DNA of 64,000 bases from Candidatus Metaruminococcus caecorum. Lineage in GTDB: Bacteria > Bacillota > Clostridia > Oscillospirales > Ruminococcaceae. Below, piece after piece: positions 10,060-19,128 of the stretch (position 1 is the first letter of the stretch; the number at the start of each line of letters is the position of its first letter). The notes under the pieces were generated by a model that saw nothing but the letters and a program-made list of their open reading frames with translations, was not told the DNA's origin and made no database searches. The stretch spans positions 24,915 through 88,914 of the forward strand of contig CAJFTY010000028.1 in NCBI GenBank assembly GCA_904420045.1, read 5' to 3'. A program made the position numbers and the translations under genes.

Positions 10060-10659
10060 ATGAAATATAACGCGGTTGCATTAACGCAGTTGATTGAACA
10101 GTTTGCTTCGCTGCCTGGAATCGGGATGAAAACCGCCCAGCGGCTTGCCTATCATGTGTTAAGCATGACAAACGAGCAGGCTAAGGCGTTTTCCGATGCA
10201 GTGCTCAAAGCGCATGAGACGATTAAAAACTGCCGGATCTGTCAAAACTTCACCGACGAAGAAACCTGTCCGATCTGCGGAGATACCGGCCGGGACCGTT
10301 CTATTATCTGTGTGGTGGAAAGCCCCAAGGATGTAGATGCGTTCGAGCGCACCCGGGAGTACAACGGGCTGTATCACGTACTGCACGGCCTGATTTCCCC
10401 CATGGATGGGATTGGTCCGGAACAGCTTTATGTCAAAGAGCTGCTGACCCGGGTGGCCGGCGACGAGGTCAAAGAGGTGGTTATGGCCACCAACCCCACA
10501 GTGGAGGGCGAAGCCACGGCGGTCTATCTTGCAAGGCTGTTAAAGCCGCTGGGCGTCAAGGTGTCCAGGCTTGCGTACGGCATCCCGGTGGGAGCCGATC
10601 TGGAATACGCCGACGAAGTGACCTTGTTTAAAGCCCTGGAAAACCGAAATGAAATTTAA
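10060..10659 (+). CDS. recR: Recombination protein RecR
   Basis: [13 protein letters not shown] HhH, CxxC zinc finger, Toprim VVESPKDV. Confidence 0.96.
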   Translation: MKYNAVALTQLIEQFASLPGIGMKTAQRLAYHVLSMTNEQAKAFSDAVLKAHETIKNCRICQNFTDEETCPICGDTGRDRSIICVVESPKDVDAFERTREYNGLYHVLHGLISPMDGIGPEQLYVKELLTRVAGDEVKEVVMATNPTVEGEATAVYLARLLKPLGVKVSRLAYGIPVGADLEYADEVTLFKALENRNEI

Positions 10660-10669
10660 TAGATAGGAG

Positions 10670-11134
10670 ATGAAACGGATGGCGGACGCGACCATTGCCG
10701 TAAACCGAAAAGCGCGCCACGATTACTTTGTGGAAGACACCTATGAAGCCGGCATTGAACTGTCCGGCACCGAGATCAAATCCATCCGCCAGGGAGGCGC
10801 CAACTTAAAAGACAGCTGGTGCAACATCACCGGTGGAGAAATCTTTGTGATGAATATGCACATCAGCCCTTACGAAAAAGGGAATATCTTTAACAAAGAT
10901 CCCCTGCGGGTCCGCAAGCTTCTGATGCACAAAAAGGAGATTCACAAGCTGTTTGGCCTGGTCAAACAGGAAAGCTATACGCTAATTCCCCTTTCCCTGT
11001 ATTATAAAGGGAGCCGTGTGAAGCTTTCGGTGGGGCTTTGCAAGGGTAAAAAACTACACGACAAACGCGAGGACGCTGCCCGGCGCGACGCCAAGCGGGA
11101 AATGGACCGGGCCGTGCGGCAACGGCTGCGGTGA
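10670..11134 (+). CDS. smpB: SsrA-binding protein
   Basis: [31 protein letters not shown] and [24 protein letters not shown]. Confidence 0.96.
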   Translation: MKRMADATIAVNRKARHDYFVEDTYEAGIELSGTEIKSIRQGGANLKDSWCNITGGEIFVMNMHISPYEKGNIFNKDPLRVRKLLMHKKEIHKLFGLVKQESYTLIPLSLYYKGSRVKLSVGLCKGKKLHDKREDAARRDAKREMDRAVRQRLR

Positions 11135-11147
11135 GGAGGACGTCATT

Positions 11148-11975
11148 ATGATTAGCAAAAAAATCCCCCTGAATATTGACTACAAAGCATTGGGTTATGA
11201 CAACGGAGGCAGTTCCCCCACCCTGTCCACCTATTTATGGGAGGAAAGCCAGGAGATGCCCTGGATGAACAAGCGCCCCGCAGTTTTGGTGTGTCCCGGC
11301 GGCGGATACACCTGCGTTTCCCAGCGGGAGGGCGAGCCCATCGCGCTCAAATACTGTTCGGAAGGTTTCCAGACCTTTTTGCTCCACTACACCGTGATGC
11401 CGGGCAAGTTCCCCTGCGCCCTGCTGGAGGCGGCAAAGGCAATCGCCATGATCCGAGAGCACGCCGAGGAATGGCGGGTGGATCCGGAGAAAATTTTTGT
11501 CTGCGGCTTTTCGGCCGGCGGACATTTGGCGGGAAGCACCGGTGTGTTCTGGGATTCCGAACTTGTAAAAAACGCGCTGGGCGTCACCGGGGAACAAATC
11601 CGTCCCACCGGTATGATTTTAAGCTATGCCGTACTGTCGGCGTTTACTCCTCATCTTCAGTTCTCGTTTCCCAACCTGATGGGCAGTGATTCCCAAAATC
11701 CGGAGGACTACCGGAATGTTTCGCTGGATACCCTGGTAAATCCGGATACGCCGCCTGCTTTTTTGTGGCATACGGTAGACGATGACGTGGTGGACGTGGA
11801 AAACACCATGAACTTCGCTTCTGCCCTGCGCAAAAACGGGATTCAATTTGAAATGCACCTGTATCCTCACGGTCCTCACGGCATGAGTCTTGCCAACGAG
11901 ATCACGCCTCCGGTCTTGACGGATTGCCAAAACTGGATTACAATGTCCGTACGGTGGATCAAAAGCTTTTTATAA
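11148..11975 (+). CDS. Alpha/beta hydrolase (esterase/acetyl xylan esterase-like)
   Basis: CPGGGY, CGFSAGGHLAGS, DDDVVDVEN and GPHGMSL motifs. Confidence 0.85.
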   Translation: MISKKIPLNIDYKALGYDNGGSSPTLSTYLWEESQEMPWMNKRPAVLVCPGGGYTCVSQREGEPIALKYCSEGFQTFLLHYTVMPGKFPCALLEAAKAIAMIREHAEEWRVDPEKIFVCGFSAGGHLAGSTGVFWDSELVKNALGVTGEQIRPTGMILSYAVLSAFTPHLQFSFPNLMGSDSQNPEDYRNVSLDTLVNPDTPPAFLWHTVDDDVVDVENTMNFASALRKNGIQFEMHLYPHGPHGMSLANEITPPVLTDCQNWITMSVRWIKSFL

Positions 11976-12056
11976 GTTATATGGATAATGATTGGAAAGG
12001 AACCTTTGGTGGGGTTCCTTTCCGAATACCGTTTTACTTCCCTTCCCTATTTTTAT

Positions 12057-12417
12057 GGGGGCGTAAAGGTTTCGACGGGGATTATGAACGGCCGCAAGCG
12101 AGTAGAGCGGGCGAAAGCTCTTAAAACGTCGCACTTAAAATTAAACGCAAACAAAAACACGAACGCTAATTTAGCATACGCTGCTTAGTTTAAGCAGCTC
12201 GTTCGCTTAAGAGGGACCACGGGCTTAAGCGGGCGTCTTATTTAGTGGTGAACATTTTCCGCCGACGCCTCTGAGCGGAAAAGGAACGAGAGGCTACCCA
12301 CCTCGCCAGCCTGTCAGCCGGCGGGCGGGATGGGGAATTTGAATAGACGGACTGCACTCGGAGAAAACGGTCGGAACTGATTTTCGGACGCGGGTTCGAC
12401 TCCCGCCGCCTCCACCA
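12057..12417 (+). ncRNA. ssrA: Transfer-messenger RNA
   Basis: 5' GGGGGCGTAAAGGTTTCGACGGGG pairs with 3' CGGGTTCGACTCCCGCCGCCTCCACCA (7-bp acceptor stem GGGGGCG/CGCCTCC); internal tag ORF ...ANKNTNANLAYAA stop. Confidence 0.97.
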
Positions 12418-12423
12418 TGATAA

Positions 12424-12463
12424 ACACCGATAAACGAAAAGTTTATCGGTGTTTTGTTTTTTA
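12424..12463 (+). terminator. Intrinsic terminator after ssrA
   Basis: ACACCGATAAAC-gaaaa-GTTTATCGGTGT then TTTGTTTTTT. Confidence 0.8.
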
Positions 12464-12570
12464 AGTACACGCAAAAGTACACACTTTTTCTTTTATGCGT
12501 CCCCAAAGCAAACAGGGCAAGCCGTTAAGCCTATCGCGTCCCCTTTGCGGGCGGGCACCGAGGCAAATGC

Positions 12571-12609
12571 AACAAAAGCCGGTGAGGATGAACCCCACCG
12601 GCTTTTGTT
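12571..12609. terminator. Bidirectional terminator-like hairpin
   Basis: AACAAAAGCCGGTG-aggatgaacc-CCACCGGCTTTTGTT. Confidence 0.55.
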
Positions 12610-12801
12610 ATAGCTCCTATACTTTAAATATCTAATATTGTAAATAGTGAAAGTATAGCTATATACCATATATTTTTTACGAATAGAACCATATTTGTGT
12701 CTCGTACTGCACATGATTGTTCCTTATTCGAACATGTGCAATCTGTTTCCTGTTCAGCACTCTGCTTCCTGCGATACAGTGTTCGCAGGAGGTGGAACTA
12801 T

Positions 12802-13023
12802 ATGACGATTGAAGAAGCATTTTCAAAAGCACTGAAAAAAGCAAGGAAAGAGATGGGAATCACCCAGCAGCTCGCCGCAGAGCTCTGCAAGCTCAGCGTC
12901 AGGGAATATGGCAACATCGAACGGGGAACTTCCAAGCCCGGTATGGACACCATCATTCAAATCTACAACGTGTTCGGCGTGAGCATTTACGAATTCGAAG
13001 CAGAGCTCCCGGACAAAGAATAA
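12802..13023 (+). CDS. Small XRE-family HTH protein (73 aa)
   Basis: MTIEEAFSKALKKARKEMGITQQLAAELCKLSVREYGNIERGTSKPGMDTIIQIYNVF; AGGAGG RBS; start at 12802, not the ORF-track 12697. Confidence 0.82.
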   Translation: MTIEEAFSKALKKARKEMGITQQLAAELCKLSVREYGNIERGTSKPGMDTIIQIYNVFGVSIYEFEAELPDKE

Positions 13024-13030
13024 CCCTCAG

Positions 13031-13057
13031 GCCCTTCCATACGGAAGGGCTTTTTTG
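13031..13057 (+). terminator. Intrinsic terminator
   Basis: GCCCTTCC-atac-GGAAGGGC then TTTTTT. Confidence 0.8.
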
Positions 13058-13112
13058 TGATGAATATAAACAACGTTATGAACTGAACGCTGTTTGAAAT
13101 TACAGGTATCCT

Positions 13113-13136
13113 CAACAATACTTTTTAATATTGTTG
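13113..13136. promoter_or_regulatory. Inverted repeat, candidate operator
   Basis: CAACAATA-CTTTTTAA-TATTGTTG, perfect 8-bp arms, upstream of the second HTH gene. Confidence 0.35.
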
Positions 13137-13294
13137 TCACAAAACTTAATTCTGTTGAATCATATTTTATAGGATTATAGCATTTTTTGAATATGGATTG
13201 TCACAACTATTTGTTTTCTTTGTGAACATCAAATCTTAATTATTTATAATTTTATTTCCTGTTTTATAGTAATAAAAAGGAGGGGAGAATTTTT

Positions 13295-13516
13295 ATGGAA
13301 CTAAAAAATGAAATTGGCAAACGATTAAAGCATGCTAGAAAAAAGAGAGGTCTTAGTCAGCAAACAGCGGCGGAACTCAGCAAGATCAGCGTCCGACAAT
13401 TCGGTAACATCGAAAGAGGTGTGTGTATTCCCGTTCCGGACACTTTGATCCGGATTTATAAAATGTTTGACATTAGCATTTACGACTTACAAACAGAACT
13501 TCCAGACAAAGAATAA
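13295..13516 (+). CDS. Small XRE-family HTH protein, paralogue of 12802-13023
   Basis: MELKNEIGKRLKHARKKRGLSQQTAAELSKISVRQFGNIERG ... ELPDKE; same 73-aa length and identical C-terminus as the neighbour; AAAAAGGAGGGG RBS. Confidence 0.85.
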   Translation: MELKNEIGKRLKHARKKRGLSQQTAAELSKISVRQFGNIERGVCIPVPDTLIRIYKMFDISIYDLQTELPDKE

Positions 13517-13570
13517 CATCTAAAAACAGAAAAACAATGTTTCTCAGGTAATTTAAATTATCATTTGAAA

Positions 13571-13610
13571 GGCGCCCCGAAAAACCGTTGGCTTTTCGGG
13601 GCGCCTTTTT
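13571..13610. terminator. Bidirectional terminator
   Basis: AAAGGCGCCCCGAAAA-accgttggc-TTTTCGGGGCGCCTTTTT. Confidence 0.75.
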
Positions 13611-13706
13611 CCCTTCTGCAAACTTTTCTCACAAGAAGCTTTGCATTTCTGAAAAGGGGAACCAATCATTTACATGCCAGAATGACGTGGGATCCATATG
13701 CCTGGT

Positions 13707-13886
13707 TTAATCGTGAATTGGAACCTCCACCTTCAGTTCCCTGGCTATTTCTTTTACCATCATCCTCATTAATCCAGCAACAGTCGCTGTATTAAAATAG
13801 GGTTGCCCAAAATGAACGCTTGCCTTCTCTGAAAGGGTCTGCACATGTTTTGTGAGCATATCTGTTGCCTGTTTTAATATGGACAT
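13707..13886 (-). CDS. Small uncharacterised ORF, 59 aa
   Basis: Translation MSILKQATDMLTKHVQTLSEKASVHFGQPYFNTATVAGLMRMMVKEIARELKVEVPIHD, protein-like composition, AAAGGA upstream; below the ORF-track cut-off. Confidence 0.45.
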   Translation of the reverse strand: MSILKQATDMLTKHVQTLSEKASVHFGQPYFNTATVAGLMRMMVKEIARELKVEVPIHD

Positions 13887-14021
13887 TTTCCTTTGGGGCT
13901 ATTATAATAAAAAAGCACGTCGAAAAATGGGGCATAAAATAGCACATGCGGTACAATTGCAGATCTAAATAAATGCTCTATGGACGGCCAAAATGAACGT
14001 TCTTAAACAAAGAGGAAGCTT

Positions 14022-15398
14022 ATGCGGCAGGAAAATAACCTAGGAAAAGATCCGATTGGCAAACTTGTAGTGCGGATCGCACTCCCCAGTATGCTGGCGC
14101 AATTTGTAAATGTGTTATACAGCATTGTTGATCGAATGTATATTGGAAATATTGCGGATGTAGGCGAGTTGGCCCTTGCCGGTGTGGGCGTATGCGGGCC
14201 GGTCATCACACTCATTAGTTCTGTGGCATCGCTGATCGGAATCGGAGGAGCTCCTCTGATGAGCATCCGGTTGGGCGAAAAAAACCTGCCAAAAGCAAAG
14301 GCGATTTTAGCCAATTCCTTTCTTATGCTCTGTGTGCTTTCGCTGCTTTTAACCGTCGGTCTGTTTTTTATCAAGCGGCCGATGCTCCTGTTTTTTGGCG
14401 CGAGCCAGGCCACGATTTCCTTTGCAAACCAGTATTTTTCCGTTTACCTGATCGGAACGCTGTTTGCTTTGCTCGCCACTGGTATGAACCAGTTTATTAT
14501 CTGCCAGGGCTTTGCAAAAATCGCCATGTTTTCCGTTGTTATAGGTGCCGTTTCCAATATTGTGTTGGATCCCCTCTTTATTTTTGTTTTTCACCTGGGA
14601 GTTTCCGGCGCTGCCATTGCAACGGTATTGTCCCAGCTGGCCAGCTGCTGCTTTGTACTCGCTTTTCTTTTTGGACAGCGCCCTATGGTATCCATTGGCT
14701 TTGGCGGATACAGTTGGAAGATTATGCGCAGGATCCTCGCAGTCGGATTTACGCCGTTTGCCATTATCGCAGCGGATAATGTGATGATTATCGCAATGAA
14801 TATGATTCTTCAGCGGTACGGCGGCCATACACAGGGGGATCTTTTGGTCACCTGCGCCACCATCGCCCAAAGTTTCATGTTGATCGTCACCATGCCGCTG
14901 GGCGGAATCACCGGCGGTACCCAGGCAATTCTGGGATTTAATTACGGAGCCCGCCAGGTGGACCGGGTAAAAGCGGCCCAGCGGAAAATCTTTCTGCTCT
15001 GTTTGATTTACACCGCGTGTATGACTGCCGCCGCCTGGCTTTGCGGGCAGTGGTTTGTGCGTCTGTTCACAAACGACGCAGTTGTGATGGAAAAAGCGCT
15101 GTGGGCGATCCGCGTGTGCACTCTGTCCCTGCTGCCGCTGGGGTTACAATACGAAATTGTCGATGGATTTACCGCCATCGGTCAGGTGCGTTACTCTCTT
15201 CCCCTGTCGTTTTGGAGAAAGATCACCTATTTTGCCGCGCTGTTTGCTTTCCCGGCGATCTGGGGAGCCCAAGCCGCCTTTTTTGCGGAACCTGTTTCCG
15301 ACTTTTTGGGGCCTTTGGTCTCCATCCTTGTGTATCTGGCAGCGATGAAACGAGTGCTGGAAAAACGGCGGGAACAGCCAGTCGAGAAGGTTGGATGA
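14022..15398 (+). CDS. MATE-family efflux transporter
   Basis: 12-TM protein, GKDPIGKLVVRIALPSMLAQFVNVLYSIVDRMYIGNI N-terminus. Confidence 0.92.
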   Translation: MRQENNLGKDPIGKLVVRIALPSMLAQFVNVLYSIVDRMYIGNIADVGELALAGVGVCGPVITLISSVASLIGIGGAPLMSIRLGEKNLPKAKAILANSFLMLCVLSLLLTVGLFFIKRPMLLFFGASQATISFANQYFSVYLIGTLFALLATGMNQFIICQGFAKIAMFSVVIGAVSNIVLDPLFIFVFHLGVSGAAIATVLSQLASCCFVLAFLFGQRPMVSIGFGGYSWKIMRRILAVGFTPFAIIAADNVMIIAMNMILQRYGGHTQGDLLVTCATIAQSFMLIVTMPLGGITGGTQAILGFNYGARQVDRVKAAQRKIFLLCLIYTACMTAAAWLCGQWFVRLFTNDAVVMEKALWAIRVCTLSLLPLGLQYEIVDGFTAIGQVRYSLPLSFWRKITYFAALFAFPAIWGAQAAFFAEPVSDFLGPLVSILVYLAAMKRVLEKRREQPVEKVG

Positions 15399-15481
15399 CC
15401 GGCTTACGCATTTGTCATGCTGGCCAAGCCCCGTCAAATTCATTCGAAGTGGGAAACACACATTGCAAAAACAGGACCATA

Positions 15482-15520
15482 TGGAAAAAGGACTGGCGAA
15501 ACCCGCCAGTCCTTTTTCCA
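15482..15520. terminator. Bidirectional intrinsic terminator
   Basis: TGGAAAAAGGACTGGCG-aaacc-CGCCAGTCCTTTTTCCA, perfect 17-bp stem. Confidence 0.8.
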
Positions 15521-15524
15521 TACT

Positions 15525-15621
15525 GATTCCACGCCGCCCTGACAGGCGGCGACTTGCCCGGCTTTTACCGGTTTTGCTATAAAACAGATTTCAATCCACG
15601 CCGCTTAAAAAAAGCGGCGAC
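15525..15621 (-). CRISPR. Putative relic two-repeat, one-spacer type I-C-like CRISPR array without cas genes
   Basis: Minus strand: GTCGCCGCTTTTTTTAAGCGGCGTGGATTGAAAT (15588-15621) and a degenerate GTCGCCGCCTGTCAGGGCGGCGTGGAATC (15525-15553) separated by 34 nt. Confidence 0.5.
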
Positions 15622-15717
15622 AAAACATCTTTTTCATCATAACCGAAACAATATAATTTTTCAAGGGGAACAAACTCCTCAAAACAGGACAAAAACGTGG
15701 ATTTATGCAGTTGTTTG

Positions 15718-16743
15718 TTATTTTCCTTTGCAATGTTCTTGTTTTTTCTGTTGGATTTTCCGTATACCCTCGGCGTTTTTCTGGTTGATCCATTGGACGG
15801 ACGCGTCCATGGCCGCCCGGCAGGCATTGGTCTGATCCAGGGCGTTTAGCATCACAAAGTCATGAATAATCGCTTGAAACCGTACGGCTGTCACGTTGAC
15901 GCCCGCCCTGCGAAGCTTGCGGGCGTAGGCCTCGCCCTCATAACGCAGTACGTCCGCCTCACCATTTAAAATCATTGTGTCGGGCAGTCCTTTCAGCTGC
16001 TGAACGTCCGCTTTCAGGGGCGAAGCGGTGATCGGACACCGGCATCGGAGATCGGGTGCATATTGGTCCCAAAACCACATCATTCCCTGGCGGTACAGAT
16101 AATAATTCTCGGCAAATTTCCAATAGGTACAGGTGTCAAAGCAGGCATTGGTGACCGGATAGTACAGCAGCTGCTTGTGGATGCGCGGGCCGCACCTCCG
16201 CTTGGCTAAAATCGTCATGGAGGTGGCAAGCGTTCCCCCGGCGCTGTCACCCGCCACCGTCAGGGTGTCAAGGCAACACGTAAGACCCATTTTCGAACGT
16301 AGTTTTGGCAGATCACACAACACGCTGTAGCACTGTTCCATAGCCACGGGATACCGCGCTTCAGGTGCACGGGTGTACTCGGGAAAGACCACTACGGAAT
16401 TGGTGCGGTATGCCAGTTCCCGCACCAGTTTTTCATGGGTGTGAAAGCTTCCAAATACCCATCCGGCACCGTGGATGTAATAGATCATATGTCCGGGATC
16501 GCAGCCCTCTGGAATGACAAAATACACCGTGATGGTTCCCCAGCGCCCGGCAATTGCCTGGCAGGTTTCCACCCGTGCCGGATACATATACACCGGCGTA
16601 TCCTGTGCCTGCTCCAGGCGTTTGCGCCCCTGGCACACAGGGAGTTCAAAAATCAGCGGCGATATGGAATTCGCATCGCAGACGGCTTCTGCCGCCGGCT
16701 CTAATGGCACACATCGTTTCATCGTAAATAACTCCTTATGCAA
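15718..16743 (-). CDS. Alpha/beta hydrolase, HSL-family
   Basis: IHGAGWVFG, GDSAGGTLA motifs; real start probably MKRCVPLEP (16722). Confidence 0.82.
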   Translation of the reverse strand: MHKELFTMKRCVPLEPAAEAVCDANSISPLIFELPVCQGRKRLEQAQDTPVYMYPARVETCQAIAGRWGTITVYFVIPEGCDPGHMIYYIHGAGWVFGSFHTHEKLVRELAYRTNSVVVFPEYTRAPEARYPVAMEQCYSVLCDLPKLRSKMGLTCCLDTLTVAGDSAGGTLATSMTILAKRRCGPRIHKQLLYYPVTNACFDTCTYWKFAENYYLYRQGMMWFWDQYAPDLRCRCPITASPLKADVQQLKGLPDTMILNGEADVLRYEGEAYARKLRRAGVNVTAVRFQAIIHDFVMLNALDQTNACRAAMDASVQWINQKNAEGIRKIQQKKQEHCKGK

Positions 16744-16814
16744 AAATAAGACTGTATTTCTATTGATAGTGTATGCATTTTAGAGCCGTACGGTTTTTAC
16801 AAAAGAATTGTTAT

Positions 16815-16852
16815 ACAAAGAGCGGGAAGCCGTTAGGCTTCCCGCTCTTTGT
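16815..16852. terminator. Bidirectional terminator
   Basis: ACAAAGAGCGGGAAGCC-gtta-GGCTTCCCGCTCTTTGT. Confidence 0.75.
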
Positions 16853-16855
16853 ATT

Positions 16856-17008
16856 CTATGTTTTTTCCTCATCCTTTTTTACATCCGTAATTTGCTTGAG
16901 CTTGACGGCCTCATGGGTCTTTTCATCATAGGCAATCAGATAGCTGCCCGCGTACTTCCCGTCAATGGAATAAATTTCCGCCACAAACTCCGTCGGATTC
17001 CACTTCAT
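16856..17008 (-). CDS. Small uncharacterised protein, 50 aa
   Basis: MKWNPTEFVAEIYSIDGKYAGSYLIAYDEKTHEAVKLKQITDVKKDEEKT with GGGAGGAATGTGCAT upstream and a terminator downstream; not in the ORF track. Confidence 0.65.
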   Translation of the reverse strand: MKWNPTEFVAEIYSIDGKYAGSYLIAYDEKTHEAVKLKQITDVKKDEEKT

Positions 17009-17110
17009 ATGCACATTCCTCCCCTGCCAGTATATTGTATCCGGCAGCGGAAAAAATATAACGGATTTTTGACGGGGCTGACAAAACCTCCGAAAATAGG
17101 ACGAAAAACG

Positions 17111-17965
17111 CTATCGTTTTTTTCTGGACAAATTCCAGATGGACAGCAGATAAAACACCGCTCCGGTCGCGATCAGGATCAAGATGCTGCCAAACGCAGG
17201 AAGCACCGTCTCTCCAAAAGAAAACGTCACACCCATCTGCTGTTCAAATTCGGCAACAGCTTGAGCAGGCGCGCCTGCAAAACTCTGCTCCATGGGAGCC
17301 GCCATCATCGTCTGACGAAACAGCGCTGCGGAATGGGAAACCGGGAAGCACTTGACCACCCATTGAATCCCGGCTGGTAAATTCCCAATGGGAAGATAAA
17401 TCCCTGTCAAAAAACCGATGAGCGTTCCGATGACAGTGCACGCCGTCATAAACGCATTCAGGCTGTTAAAAAAGGAAACTAGGAAAAACATCAAGGAGGA
17501 GTTGGCGACTGTGGACAGCACAATAAGTCCCAGCACCTTGAGCAGAGTCATAGGATCCATCAGCTTTCCGCCGCTGGACACAATATAAATTTCCGCCAAA
17601 ACCAAAGCGAGTATACTCATAATTAAGCCGATGAGCACCGCGCTGAGGATATAGCCTCCCAAAACGCTTTTTTTGCTGATGGGAGAGGAGGTAAAATCCT
17701 TGGTGATTTTTTTGGCTCGGTCCTCCACAATGATGCCGAACGCCCCCATTGTAGTGGTGACCGAAGTCACCGACAAAAGCCCCGCCATGATCCAGGAGTC
17801 CATTAGATATCGGGCGCCGGAAATCCCTGGCAGGCTTTTTACCAAGACGTCTCCCAAAAACAAGGCATACAAACCGATGATAATAAACACCGCCAGCAGG
17901 GAGAAAAACACCGAGGACTTATCTTTAAAAAACAGTTTCAGATTGCGGCTGCAAAATCCAATCAT
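17111..17965 (-). CDS. ABC-2 type transporter permease
   Basis: 6-TM permease overlapping the ATPase gene. Confidence 0.85.
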   Translation of the reverse strand: MIGFCSRNLKLFFKDKSSVFFSLLAVFIIIGLYALFLGDVLVKSLPGISGARYLMDSWIMAGLLSVTSVTTTMGAFGIIVEDRAKKITKDFTSSPISKKSVLGGYILSAVLIGLIMSILALVLAEIYIVSSGGKLMDPMTLLKVLGLIVLSTVANSSLMFFLVSFFNSLNAFMTACTVIGTLIGFLTGIYLPIGNLPAGIQWVVKCFPVSHSAALFRQTMMAAPMEQSFAGAPAQAVAEFEQQMGVTFSFGETVLPAFGSILILIATGAVFYLLSIWNLSRKKR

Positions 17966-18876
17966 TCCCGAATCTCCTTTCCCGTGATGGCGATAAACGC
18001 GTCGTCCATGGTGCCCTTGACCACCTCAAAGCCGGTTATCAGTTCCCGGCAGGACTCAAGGATCGGCAGGGCGTCCATCGTAGAGGGAATGGGAACGAGC
18101 AGGGTATCCGCCGACACATGACTGGGAAATCCTAGTTCCAAAAGCCTTTGGGCAGCCTGTTCGAGATCTTTGCACACCAGGGTCAGTTGATCGTTCGCAT
18201 AGGTTTCCTTCAGGTGGGAAGGCGTGCCCTGAGCTGCGATTTCACCGTTGTCGATCACGACCACATAGTCGGCAATAGCAGCCTCCTCCATATAATGAGT
18301 GGTCAGAAAGATCGTCATCCCGCTTTGTTGCTGGATGCTGCGAATGGTTTCCCACACGCTTTTCCTGGTCTGGGGGTCCAGGCCGGTGGTGGGTTCGTCC
18401 AAAAACAGTATTTTGGGTGTGTGAATCAGCGCCCGGGCGATGTCGCACCGCCTGCGCTGGCCACCGGACAATTTTCCGTAGGGCCGTTTGAGCAGTTCGG
18501 CAATTCCGGCAGCCTGTGCGGTGTTCTGCACCGCCTCGGACAGCCGTTTTCCCCGCAGTCCGTAAAAACCGCCCCGGACTTTTAGGTTTTCTTCCACCGT
18601 CAGGAGGTTGTCTAACAGCCCGTCTTGAAACACAGCTCCAATCACGCTGCGGATGGCGTTGTCTTCTTTTCCCAGCACATGGCCGTCCACCGTAACCGAT
18701 CCCTGATCTGGCTTTAAAAAGGTACAAATCATATCAATCGTGGTGGATTTTCCCGCGCCGTTTGGACCTAAAAAGGCGAACAACTGCCCTTTTTTCACCG
18801 AAAAGCAGATGCCGTTGACCGCCTTGACAGAACCATAGGATTTGTGAAGATCCTGCACATCCAATATTTTTTCCAT
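17962..18876 (-). CDS. ABC transporter ATP-binding protein (drug/DrrA-like)
   Basis: GPNGAGKST, LSGGQRRR, FLDEPTTGLDPQTR. Confidence 0.92.
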   Translation of the reverse strand: MEKILDVQDLHKSYGSVKAVNGICFSVKKGQLFAFLGPNGAGKSTTIDMICTFLKPDQGSVTVDGHVLGKEDNAIRSVIGAVFQDGLLDNLLTVEENLKVRGGFYGLRGKRLSEAVQNTAQAAGIAELLKRPYGKLSGGQRRRCDIARALIHTPKILFLDEPTTGLDPQTRKSVWETIRSIQQQSGMTIFLTTHYMEEAAIADYVVVIDNGEIAAQGTPSHLKETYANDQLTLVCKDLEQAAQRLLELGFPSHVSADTLLVPIPSTMDALPILESCRELITGFEVVKGTMDDAFIAITGKEIRE

Positions 18877-19051
18877 GGGAACCTCCTTGTATGGAGAGCT
18901 TTAAAATTTTGCTCCGAATGCCACTGCCGATTTCCTTACACGCAGGGGACGGCAGCCTGTATCTATCATACTGGATTTTTCCGGGCAGAGCAACCCATTT
19001 TACCGTGGTTTTAAAAATTTTATGGCTTCCCAAAGAACCGCTTCAATAAAC

Positions 19052-19093
19052 AAGCCACCTGCGGGAAAGAGAAATTTTTCCCGCAGGCGGCTT
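19052..19093 (-). terminator. Terminator-like hairpin
   Basis: GCCACCTGCGGGAAA-gagaaat-TTTCCCGCAGGCGGC downstream of the ADH gene. Confidence 0.55.
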
Positions 19094-19128
19094 CATACAA
19101 TTTGATAAAGAAAGGATATGCAAAGAAC

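Noticed and set aside
12238-12506. Minus-strand ORFs over the tmRNA 3' half (GGGGSRTRVRK...)
   Set aside because: Translation of the ssrA acceptor/T-arm region; well-known annotation artefact.
15655-15705. AACGTGGATTTATG near the CRISPR-like relic as a third repeat
   Set aside because: Only a short partial match, wrong strand and wrong spacing relative to the other two units.
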